From positions 1-21,814 of IMG/VR virus record IMGVR_UViG_3300001450_000380: DNA of 21,814 nt. One strand, 5' to 3'. The stretch comes from a virus. The position numbers were made by a program, and so were the translations under genes. Below the pieces are notes generated by a model. The model searched no databases and had not been told where the DNA came from. It was given only the letters and a program-made list of their open reading frames with translations. Positions 1 to 6,861 of this stretch are shown here, piece by piece; the stretch's first letter is position 1, and each line of letters starts with the position of its first letter.

Positions 1-1
1 C

Positions 2-40
2 AAACTAGAAAACAAAAACAGCAACCCTCTTAACGGATAA
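2..40 (+). CDS. C-terminal tail of an upstream gene (partial)
   Basis: Frame 2 is open from the window edge for 12 codons, ending KLENKNSNPLNG and a TAA that shares its last base with the ATG of the next gene (TAATG). That junction recurs elsewhere in this window (at 3443 and, on the minus strand, at 13333), which favours this frame. Frame 1 is also open for 10 codons before a TAA at 31-33, so the frame is not certain. Too little remains to name a product. Because it directly precedes the spanins it could be a holin, which is otherwise missing, but that is only positional inference. Confidence 0.4.
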   Translation, partial: KLENKNSNPLNG

Positions 41-435
41 TGCAACAGATACTTGTTGGCATTATTTTGGTCCTTGGTTTTGCTACCTACTACTTTTACA
101 GCCAAAATCAAATACTTCAAACTAATAACGCAGTTTTAGAGGGTGCAGTAGCTACCCAAGAAGAAGCAATAAAGTCTATTCAAGCAGACTTTGAATTACA
201 AACACAACAACTTCAAGACCTTAATGTTAAGAGTCAAAAAGCACAAAGAGAACTGAGTAGATATACGCAGTTTATACAGAACTATGAGTTAGCCTCAAAG
301 ATATTGGCTGACCCAGTTGAAATGGAAAGGAAAATAAATAATGGTACAAAACACATTATGGAAAACATCGAGCAAATCAGTGGCACTATTGATGGTCTTG
401 ATAATGGCTTGCAGTTGCAGCCTACTTCCAACTAA
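40..435 (+). CDS. i-spanin (Rz-like inner-membrane lysis protein)
   Basis: This 131-aa protein has one N-terminal membrane segment (about residues 4-20, ILVGIILVLGFATYYFY) and then a long Gln/Glu/Lys-rich helical region (about 22-115) with coiled-coil spacing. This is the layout of Rz-type i-spanins, which sit in the inner membrane, span the periplasm and, with an outer-membrane partner, fuse the two membranes at the last step of lysis. Support comes mainly from context: a lipoprotein gene begins inside its 3' end in another frame, the classic Rz/Rz1 arrangement, and an endolysin follows. The start overlaps the preceding stop by one base. Sequence identity of spanins is poorly conserved, so the call rests on architecture. 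Confidence 0.8.
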   Translation: MQQILVGIILVLGFATYYFYSQNQILQTNNAVLEGAVATQEEAIKSIQADFELQTQQLQDLNVKSQKAQRELSRYTQFIQNYELASKILADPVEMERKINNGTKHIMENIEQISGTIDGLDNGLQLQPTSN

Positions 436-721
436 ACAAATACAAGTAACTGCCAAGCCTATTGAGCGCAAGATAGTTCAACCTATCATGCCAAGAGAAA
501 TAGATCTTAGAGAGTTGCAGTGGATAGCTGTTACACCCGATAACTGGGAAGAGCAACTTTCTAGGATAGAAAAACAAGAGGGGGAGTTAGTATTTCTTGC
601 TATGACCATACCTGATTACGAAGTTATGTCTTATAACATGCAAGAAATTAAACGCTATATTACTGAATTAAAAGACGTTGTCGTATATTATAGAAAAGTA
701 ACAACTAAAGATAATGAGTAA
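341..721 (+). CDS. o-spanin (Rz1-like outer-membrane lipoprotein)
   Basis: This 126-aa product starts within the i-spanin gene, in another frame, after a good ribosome site (AAGGA, 9 bases before the ATG). Residues 1-26 form a lipoprotein signal: charged N-part (K8, K12), hydrophobic core VALLMVLIMA, and a lipobox IMAC with C24 as the likely lipidated cysteine; C26 is an alternative. The rest is a soluble periplasmic domain of about 100 residues, longer than the roughly 40-residue mature Rz1 of lambda and not strongly proline-rich. It should pair with the i-spanin to disrupt the outer membrane. About 95 bp overlap the i-spanin gene, and the stop overlaps the nuclease start by 8 bp. An internal ATG at codon 18 would destroy the signal and is unlikely. 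Confidence 0.8.
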   Translation: MVQNTLWKTSSKSVALLMVLIMACSCSLLPTKQIQVTAKPIERKIVQPIMPREIDLRELQWIAVTPDNWEEQLSRIEKQEGELVFLAMTIPDYEVMSYNMQEIKRYITELKDVVVYYRKVTTKDNE

Positions 722-1109
722 AAAACCAGAACCATATGTATACAAAGCAACCATTGAAAGAGTGGTTGATGGCGATACCATTGATGTTACCCTTGACTTA
801 GGATTTGATGTTCGTTTGCATAAACAACGCTGCAGGTTGGCAGGCATAGACACACCTGAGTCAAGGACCCGAAATTTAGCAGAAAAAGCACTCGGCAAAA
901 AAGCGTCAACAAGATTATCAGAATTATGCGTAGGCTCATTTTTAATACAATCGCTAGGTAAAGGTAAATATGGCAGAATACTTGCAATCCCTTTTACAGA
1001 AGATGGTAAAGATGTTTGCCAAATTCTTATTAAAGAAGGACACGCAGTTGAATACTGGGGTGGAACCAAAAAAGCAAAAGTCAGAGATGACGGAACATGG
1101 GGAGAATAA
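714..1109 (+). CDS. Staphylococcal-nuclease-like endonuclease (SNase/TNase fold)
   Basis: This 131-aa protein carries the full active-site pattern of thermonuclease. VDGDT gives metal ligands D19 and D21. RLAGIDTPE contains the catalytic Arg (R41), the metal ligand D46-T47 and the general base E49. GKYGRILA contains the second catalytic Arg (R88). The expected activity is Ca2+-dependent cleavage of DNA and RNA. No signal peptide is visible, so it should act in the cytoplasm or travel by another route. It sits between the o-spanin (8-bp overlap) and the endolysin (1-bp gap), so it is very likely co-translated with the lysis proteins. It could degrade host DNA late in infection or thin out released DNA; which of these cannot be told from sequence. 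Confidence 0.95.
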   Translation: MSKKPEPYVYKATIERVVDGDTIDVTLDLGFDVRLHKQRCRLAGIDTPESRTRNLAEKALGKKASTRLSELCVGSFLIQSLGKGKYGRILAIPFTEDGKDVCQILIKEGHAVEYWGGTKKAKVRDDGTWGE

Positions 1110-1110
1110 T

Positions 1111-1557
1111 ATGAATATTTCAGATGATGGATTTAACATTATAAAAAAATTTGAAGGTTGTGAATTAGAGGCTTACAAATGCGCAGCAGGAGTTTGGACA
1201 ATAGGCTATGGTCATACCAAAGATGTGCAAGAAGGCGATAAATGGACTGAAGAAAAATCAGAGTTTATGTTATGGCGCGAGCTAGAAGATGAGTATGAGC
1301 ATTATGTTAACAGCCTGGTAACAGTTCCTCTAAACCAATGTCAGTTCGATGCTTTGGTTTCTTGGGTGTATAACTTAGGGCCAAACAATCTTAAAAGCAG
1401 TTCAATGCTTAGAGTTTTAAACGAAGGTAAATACGATGAAGTGCCTGCGCAAATGAAGAGATGGAATAAAGCAAACGGCAAAGTTTTGGCTGGTCTTACA
1501 AGAAGAAGAGAAGCAGAAGGTTTAATGTTTGAAGGCGAGCCTTGGGATCATATATAA
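1111..1557 (+). CDS. Endolysin, GH24 (T4-type) lysozyme/muramidase
   Basis: This 148-aa enzyme cleaves peptidoglycan between MurNAc and GlcNAc. The catalytic triad follows the known E-x8-(D/C)-x5-T pattern with E15, C24 and T30, the Cys variant replacing the Asp20 of T4 lysozyme. The WTIGYGHT stretch and the later VSWVYNLGP and LAGLTRRREAE segments match the family. The start at 1111 is chosen because GGGGAG lies just upstream and the protein then begins at the usual family N-terminus (MNISDDGFNIIKKFEG); the frame is open further upstream from 970 but overlaps the nuclease. There is no signal peptide or SAR anchor, so export should need a holin, which is not seen here. Confidence 0.97.
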   Translation: MNISDDGFNIIKKFEGCELEAYKCAAGVWTIGYGHTKDVQEGDKWTEEKSEFMLWRELEDEYEHYVNSLVTVPLNQCQFDALVSWVYNLGPNNLKSSSMLRVLNEGKYDEVPAQMKRWNKANGKVLAGLTRRREAEGLMFEGEPWDHI

Positions 1558-1558
1558 A

Positions 1559-3445
1559 ATGCCCTTAACAAAACTTACATTTCAACCCGGTATCAACAAA
1601 GAGATGACTGACCTTATGGACAAAGGCGGCTGGGCTGATGGTAATTTAGTTAGGTTTAGAAAAGGTTTACCAGAAAAGATAGGTGGTTGGACTAAAAATA
1701 GTCTTAATACTTTTTTAGGAGCATGTCGAGCTATGCTTGGTTGGGTGTCTTTATCATCTACTAAGTTTTTAGGCATGGGAACTAACTTAAAATACTATGT
1801 CAAAGAGGGTGCTAACTTTAATGATATTACTCCAATTAGATTAACCACTAGCGCAGGAGACGTAACCTTTGCTAAAGTAGGAAATGGAGATGCTACTATC
1901 ACTGTGAGTGATACTGCACATGGTGCTGTACAAAATGATTTTGTAACTTTTTCAGGTGCAGCTTCTCTTGGCGGTAATATTAACTCTGCGGTATTAAATC
2001 AAGAATATCAAATAGCAACAATTGTAAATGCTAATTCGTATACGATTGAAGCCAAAAATACTAGTGGCGATACAGTATTGGCTGCGGCTGGAGACAGCGG
2101 TAATGGCGGTGGATCTACAGTAGGCGCTTATCAAATCAACACTGGCCTTAATGTTTATGTACCATCAACTGGTTGGGGTGTAAGCACATGGGGATCTAGC
2201 ACATGGGGTTCTGCTGCAGCGGCAAGCTTTGCTAATCAATTAAGATTGTGGTCTCATGATGCTTTTGGTGAAGATTTAATTATCAATCCTAGAGCCGGCG
2301 GTGTTTTTTACTGGGATACATCAAGCGGAACATCAGCCAGAGCAGTAAATATTACATCTTTGTCAGGAGCTAATCTTGCTCCAACCAAAGGCTTGCAAAC
2401 AATTGTTAGTGACATTGATCGGCATGTTATTGTTTTGGGCGCAGATCCTATTGTAGGAAGCGCAAGAACAGGAAGCATAGATCCTTTGCTTATAGCTTTT
2501 AGTAGTCAAGAAAGTTTAACAGAATGGAATCCTACAGCCACCAATACAGCTGGAGATATAAGACTGTCTTCAGGCTCACAGATAGTTGGCGGCCTAAGAG
2601 CAAGACAAGAAATACTTATTTGGACAGATACTTCTTTATACTCCATGCAATTTATTGGTGCTCCATTTACATTTGGCGTTAACTTAATCAATGAGAATGT
2701 AGGCATGATGTCACCTAATGCTGCTGTTAATGCACCAGATGGTGTTTACTGGATGGCTCGTGATGGCTTTTATAAATACGCAGGAGCTGTTCAAAGAGTT
2801 AATTGTAGTGTGCTTAACTATGTCTTAGATGATTTAAACGTAACTCAATCTTTTAAAATATTTGCTTTCAGCAATAAAGAATTTAATGAAATAGGATGGT
2901 TCTATTGTTCTGGAAGCAGTGACGATATAGATAGATATATCACATACAATTATTTAGAAAACGTTTGGAGCATAGGAGAGTTGTCAAGAACAGCTTGGTT
3001 AGACGAAGGGATCTTTGAAAATCCATTAGCAACAGAAGGATCAGCAAACAGCAGTATCTTATACAACCACGAGACTGGCTCAGATGCAGACGGTGTACCA
3101 ATGGACAATGTCTTTATTGAGTCTGGTGATATTGATATTGATGAAGGCGAACAATTTGGTTTTGTTAGTAGAATTATTCCTGACGTTAAGTTTTTTGGTT
3201 CTACTCCTACAAGTGGCCAAATAAATTATGTTTTAAAATCAAGAAATTATCCGGGCGAAAGTTTAACAACGAATTCAACCAGTGATGTTACGAGTTCTAC
3301 CACACAAAATTTTGTAAGAACAAGAGCTCGTCAATTAGTATTTAGAGTCCAGTCTGATGATGATGCAGATACAGGAGTAAGAACTGGATTTAAGTGGAGA
3401 CTAGGAGCCAATAGATTTGATATAAGAACTGATGGCAGAAGATAA
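1559..3445 (+). CDS. Virion tail-hub/head-tail stabilisation protein candidate (P22 gp10 / T7 gp12-like)
   Basis: This 628-aa protein starts at the ATG at 1559, two bases after the endolysin. The frame is open from 1529, but only inside the lysozyme gene. Its N-terminus, with KLTFQPGIN followed by GGWADGNLVRFRKGLPEKIGG, is a signature I associate with structural proteins of podoviruses annotated as packaged-DNA stabilisation or tail tubular/nozzle proteins. Residues about 105-195 (VTFAKVG to the Gly-rich GNGGGS) look like an inserted Ig-like beta domain, followed by a Trp-Gly repeat (STWGSSTWGS). The remainder is beta-rich, fitting a propeller. The role would be closing the portal and forming the tail tube. 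Placement at the head of the virion block supports this. The family is recalled from pattern, not searched. Confidence 0.65.
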   Translation: MPLTKLTFQPGINKEMTDLMDKGGWADGNLVRFRKGLPEKIGGWTKNSLNTFLGACRAMLGWVSLSSTKFLGMGTNLKYYVKEGANFNDITPIRLTTSAGDVTFAKVGNGDATITVSDTAHGAVQNDFVTFSGAASLGGNINSAVLNQEYQIATIVNANSYTIEAKNTSGDTVLAAAGDSGNGGGSTVGAYQINTGLNVYVPSTGWGVSTWGSSTWGSAAAASFANQLRLWSHDAFGEDLIINPRAGGVFYWDTSSGTSARAVNITSLSGANLAPTKGLQTIVSDIDRHVIVLGADPIVGSARTGSIDPLLIAFSSQESLTEWNPTATNTAGDIRLSSGSQIVGGLRARQEILIWTDTSLYSMQFIGAPFTFGVNLINENVGMMSPNAAVNAPDGVYWMARDGFYKYAGAVQRVNCSVLNYVLDDLNVTQSFKIFAFSNKEFNEIGWFYCSGSSDDIDRYITYNYLENVWSIGELSRTAWLDEGIFENPLATEGSANSSILYNHETGSDADGVPMDNVFIESGDIDIDEGEQFGFVSRIIPDVKFFGSTPTSGQINYVLKSRNYPGESLTTNSTSDVTSSTTQNFVRTRARQLVFRVQSDDDADTGVRTGFKWRLGANRFDIRTDGRR

Positions 3446-3771
3446 TGGCAAAGCTTCTTGATAGCAGGTTACCATTAGCGTTAAACGAAGTTGATGCAAG
3501 TTTATTCAATAGATTAGTTAGAATACTAGAAATTAATCTAGGAAAGTTTGATCCAAATTCAACACCACAGTTTAACGATAGTGAAATAAATACTCTTGCT
3601 TTTAACGCTGGAGATGTTATTTGGAATACATCTATTGGTGTGCTTCAGGTTTATGTTGGCAACAAATGGATAGATCTACACACGCCTGTAGACCCTCATG
3701 GGTTTGAAGCTAACGCACAACTAGGAGCTATTAGTATTAAAACAAATGGTGATATCACATTGACTTTATGA
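3445..3771 (+). CDS. Small virion-associated protein candidate, unknown function
   Basis: This 108-aa protein is translationally coupled to the gene before it by TAATG. It has no signal peptide or membrane segment. The first 40 residues look helical; a middle segment (DVIWNTSIGVLQVYVGNKWIDL, cut here as DVIWNTSIGVLQVYVGNKW) resembles the short beta repeats seen in phage tail-fibre or adhesin-type proteins. It ends in a beta-rich stretch, GAISIKTNGDITLTL. Being in the middle of a tightly packed structural operon, it is probably a virion component, but I do not recognise the family and assign no mechanism. Confidence 0.7.
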   Translation: MAKLLDSRLPLALNEVDASLFNRLVRILEINLGKFDPNSTPQFNDSEINTLAFNAGDVIWNTSIGVLQVYVGNKWIDLHTPVDPHGFEANAQLGAISIKTNGDITLTL

Positions 3772-3783
3772 TAAATTAAGCAC

Positions 3784-5028
3784 ATGCAAGATAAAAGCAA
3801 CCTTAGAAAAATTTACGAAGCAATCAGAGGTGGAGTTGGTTCTCCCATGTCAGGTCTTGGTCCAACACAAGAATACATGCGTGACATACTTAAACCAGAA
3901 GGCTTTGATGAGCCTAAAATAGCAGCTGGCAAGAGCATTAGAGAAATGTTTGAGATAGAGTTTCAGCGTGCTAGAAGAAAAGGCGATGATGTTTTTGAAT
4001 TTATGGGCAAACCTTACCACACAAAAACCAAAGAAGAGGTTGAAGGTTTTGCAACAGGAGATGCTGTTGGCCTATTGCCTGGTGGAGGTATACCACCTAT
4101 GAATATTAATATTCCTGATATAAATACTGGTAAAGTTATTGACTTTGATGATCCATTTGATAAGGATGCTCAAGATGAAGCAGAAGAAGATCTAGAAGAA
4201 GTTAATAAAAAAGAAGAAGAGGATAAAGAAAAAAAATCTGACATGGAAAAAATAGGAGAAATGCTAACTCTTGTTGCAGAAGCTAATGATTTCTCTCCAC
4301 TTGTAAGAGGCCAAATAATTAAAGGATCTCAAGCAAGCATACCTCAATTGCAAAGATATAACGGAGGAGGTTTAGCAAACCTTGGTCTTAATTTAGATTT
4401 TGATATTAACGATTATCTAGAAAATATTTTAGGCGTAGATACAGGAGAAGGCACAGAAGAAGACATGGCCACTGCTCTTGCTAGAGCATATGGCGCACCC
4501 TCAGAGGGCATAGGATCTTATGCTAGATCAATGGGTTACAGAGATACAAAACCTGGCGCTGGTATTAGCATTGATGCTAAAGATGTAACACCAGATGTTT
4601 ATAGATTCTACCCATCTGAAGTATCTAAAATTTATTCACAAGCTAAAGGAACACCTTTCTCACCATTGGTAGCGCCTCCAAGAGAAGCTACGTTTATAGA
4701 TGATCTACAGCCTAGGCGTATAGCCAGTCAATTGTATGCTAAAAATGGTACCTATGTTCAAGGCTATGCTGATGGCACGGGCGAGATGGGCGTTGAAGAC
4801 TTCCCAGAAAGAGACGAATTAGTAACAGGTCCCGGTGGTGAAAGAGGCGATAAGATACCAGCTATGTTAAGTGATGGTGAGTTTGTAACTAACTCAGCAG
4901 CTGTTAGAGGCATGGGTATTGCAGCAGGAGCTAATCCTAACGATGAATACGAACAAAGATTATTTGGCGCTCGTGAAATGTACAAGATGCAAAAGTATGG
5001 AGAACAAATAGCCAAACAACTTGTATGA
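3784..5028 (+). CDS. Virion protein with GDxIPAMLSDGEFV motif
   Basis: This 414-aa protein has no strong ribosome site before its ATG (12-base gap after the previous stop). Residues about 120-160 are very acidic/lysine-rich (repeated E, D, K) and likely coiled coil. A Gly-rich NGGGLANLG motif lies near residue 200. Near the C-terminus, about residues 355-368, is GDKIPAMLSDGEFV followed by AVRGMG. That motif recurs, from my knowledge of phage proteins, in structural and tape-measure-like proteins, where its function is not settled. The stop overlaps the next start (ATGA), so the GNAT-like gene is co-translated. I infer a virion or assembly role. Confidence 0.75.
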   Translation: MQDKSNLRKIYEAIRGGVGSPMSGLGPTQEYMRDILKPEGFDEPKIAAGKSIREMFEIEFQRARRKGDDVFEFMGKPYHTKTKEEVEGFATGDAVGLLPGGGIPPMNINIPDINTGKVIDFDDPFDKDAQDEAEEDLEEVNKKEEEDKEKKSDMEKIGEMLTLVAEANDFSPLVRGQIIKGSQASIPQLQRYNGGGLANLGLNLDFDINDYLENILGVDTGEGTEEDMATALARAYGAPSEGIGSYARSMGYRDTKPGAGISIDAKDVTPDVYRFYPSEVSKIYSQAKGTPFSPLVAPPREATFIDDLQPRRIASQLYAKNGTYVQGYADGTGEMGVEDFPERDELVTGPGGERGDKIPAMLSDGEFVTNSAAVRGMGIAAGANPNDEYEQRLFGAREMYKMQKYGEQIAKQLV

Positions 5029-5498
5029 ATCTAACCTTAGAAAAGGTAGAACCTATATCAGAAAATGGCAAACACATAGCTGATTTTCTATCAGAACACT
5101 TTTGGAAAGAACATTCCCTATCAGACAAAGGATCTCCTGAAATAGATTGGAGTAGAGCTTCAGCTCACATAAATCATTTCCTGTTTAACGGTATTGTGTA
5201 TAATGTAATGGATGGTGATACAATCATTGGTAGTATTGCTGCAGGCCCTGATGACTATTGGTGGTCAGCAGAACAATACATAGGCGATGGATGGTTTTAT
5301 GTTTTACCTGAATACAGAAATTTAAAAAACCAAATCCCGCCATCACATCTTTTAATAGATGCAGTAATAGATTATGCTAAAGAACAAGACAAGCCTTTAA
5401 TTCTTGGCATTTTTAATCTAGAGGGTGTAGAAAGAGCTAAGAAACTTTTTGATAAGAAAGGCTTTCACCAAATAGGTGGTATGTATTATAGGAAATAA
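5025..5498 (+). CDS. GNAT-family acetyltransferase-like protein
   Basis: This 157-aa protein has the GNAT order: a beta hairpin (YNVMDGDTIIGSIAAG), the central strand with WFYVLPEYRN, a following helix (LLIDAVIDYAKEQ), then LILGIFN and a C-terminal KKLFDKKGFHQIGGMYYRK typical of the last strands. Such proteins would move an acyl group from acyl-CoA to an amine. The acetyl-CoA pyrophosphate loop, normally R/Q-x-x-G-x-G/A after the VxPEYR strand, is not intact: the sequence reads RNLKNQIPPSHLL. It may therefore be a divergent or inactive enzyme. It is coupled to the preceding virion gene by ATGA, as GNAT-like genes often are in phage structural operons. Target unknown. Confidence 0.75.
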   Translation: MNLTLEKVEPISENGKHIADFLSEHFWKEHSLSDKGSPEIDWSRASAHINHFLFNGIVYNVMDGDTIIGSIAAGPDDYWWSAEQYIGDGWFYVLPEYRNLKNQIPPSHLLIDAVIDYAKEQDKPLILGIFNLEGVERAKKLFDKKGFHQIGGMYYRK

Positions 5499-5505
5499 AT
5501 AAAAG

Positions 5506-6861
5506 ATGTGTCTAAGTAAAACTAAATCAGCACCTCCAGCAGAGGTTATAACAACACCTCAAACAGGTTATAGTTTTGTTTCTCCATACATGGAGGATTA
5601 CTCACGCAGATTATTATCATCTTACTTTGGCGCACCCGGTGAATACGAAGGTCTTATATCTAGGCCTAGAGATATTCCCATTGAGCAAACTGCTGGGCTC
5701 ACCCCTTTACAAATACAAGCCCGACAGCAAGCCGGAAGACTTGGTGAGTATCAACCTTATGTAAATGAAGCTGGTCGACTCTTCGGTAGACAGGAAAGAG
5801 CTTTAGATGAAGCTTATGGATATTTACCGGGTGCTCGTGATGCTGTTACTGGTGGCCTTGGTGCATTACAACGAGCAGAACAAACAGCCATGGGCACTAC
5901 AGGAATGTACGATCCATCAATGGCTCAAAACTTTTTTAATCCATACGAAGATCAAGTTGTTCAACAAACACTAGAAGACATAGGCAGACAATCAGCTCAA
6001 GCAGACATAGGTCTTAGGGATCAGGCTGTATCAGCCGGCGCATTTGGTGGGTCTAGAGGAAGAATTACCCAAGAGGAACTTGCCCGACAAACTGGACGTG
6101 GAGCAGCAGAAGCTGTTTCTGGCATCAGAAGCGCTGGTTTTGGCCAAGCTCAAAATCAAGCACAACAAGCATTCGAACAACAGCGTGGCGCTCAACAAGG
6201 ACTTGCATCTATGCAAGCAGGTATTGGCGGCCAGCAAGCACAACTAGGCCAGGCTCTTGGTGGGCTTGGACAATTAAGCGCAGGACTTGGCGGCCAGTTC
6301 GGACAGATTGGTGGTGGACTAGCGGGACTAGGTCAACAATCCCAACAACAGCTAGGCACTCAAGTAAATATGTTAAACCAACTTGGTCAACAAGGCCAAG
6401 CTACTCAGCAAGCAGCACTATCAAGACAGTTTGCTGGAGCAAATCAGCTTGCTCAAGAACCATTACAAAGATTGCTCACAGGCCAACAGCTTCTAGCTGG
6501 ATCTCCAATGGGAGGTATCTCTGGAGGTACTGGCACAAGCGCATATCAACGTGGTGTCTATCAGCAACCCACAGCATTAGGACAAGCAGTCGGTGCCGCA
6601 GGAACTATTGCTACTGGACTAGGCTCTTTAGGATACACACCTTTTTCTGATGTAGATTTAAAAGAAAACATTAAAAAAATTGGTGAATTAGAGCCAGGTG
6701 TTGGCTGGTACACATGGGATTGGAACGACAAAGGTAAAGCACTAGGCGCAGAAAGTGAGCCAGCTGAAGGTGTACTAGCTCAAGAAGTTCTAGAAGTTAA
6801 ACCAGATGCAGTTATTGTTCAAAATGGCTACTACGCTGTAGATTACAGCAAGGTGATGTAA
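5506..6861 (+). CDS. Gln/Gly-rich virion protein with short S74-like C-terminal chaperone domain
   Basis: This 451-aa protein begins MCLSKTKSAPP and has an ordered N-terminal part (1-150). A long helical, Gln/Gly/Ala-rich part (about 150-345) contains many GLGQ, GQQ and AQQA repeats. Residues about 379-451 look like a peptidase S74 (endosialidase-type intramolecular chaperone) domain: FSDVDLKENI has the Ser (S381) and Lys (K386) spacing of the autocleavage dyad, followed by GVLAQEVLEVKPDAV and YYAVDYSKV. In known members this domain assists trimer folding and cuts itself off just before the Ser. Here the protein stops right after VDYSKVM, so the usual long C-terminal helix is absent. The stop shares a base with the next ATG. 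Tail fibre or internal protein are both possible. Confidence 0.75.
   Translation: MCLSKTKSAPPAEVITTPQTGYSFVSPYMEDYSRRLLSSYFGAPGEYEGLISRPRDIPIEQTAGLTPLQIQARQQAGRLGEYQPYVNEAGRLFGRQERALDEAYGYLPGARDAVTGGLGALQRAEQTAMGTTGMYDPSMAQNFFNPYEDQVVQQTLEDIGRQSAQADIGLRDQAVSAGAFGGSRGRITQEELARQTGRGAAEAVSGIRSAGFGQAQNQAQQAFEQQRGAQQGLASMQAGIGGQQAQLGQALGGLGQLSAGLGGQFGQIGGGLAGLGQQSQQQLGTQVNMLNQLGQQGQATQQAALSRQFAGANQLAQEPLQRLLTGQQLLAGSPMGGISGGTGTSAYQRGVYQQPTALGQAVGAAGTIATGLGSLGYTPFSDVDLKENIKKIGELEPGVGWYTWDWNDKGKALGAESEPAEGVLAQEVLEVKPDAVIVQNGYYAVDYSKVM

Noticed and set aside
668-1069. Long minus-strand open frame opposite the nuclease gene
   Set aside because: No ribosome site, low-complexity Ser/Leu/Pro product, and complete overlap with a gene that has an intact active site.
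4834-4842. RGD tripeptide before the IPAMLSDGEFV motif
   Set aside because: Short enough to occur by chance and lies in a Gly/charged stretch; no reason to propose integrin-like binding.
6031-6247. Overlapping frames on both strands in the Gln/Gly-rich gene
   Set aside because: Repetitive CAA/GGC codons keep several frames open; the products are biased and carry no domain.
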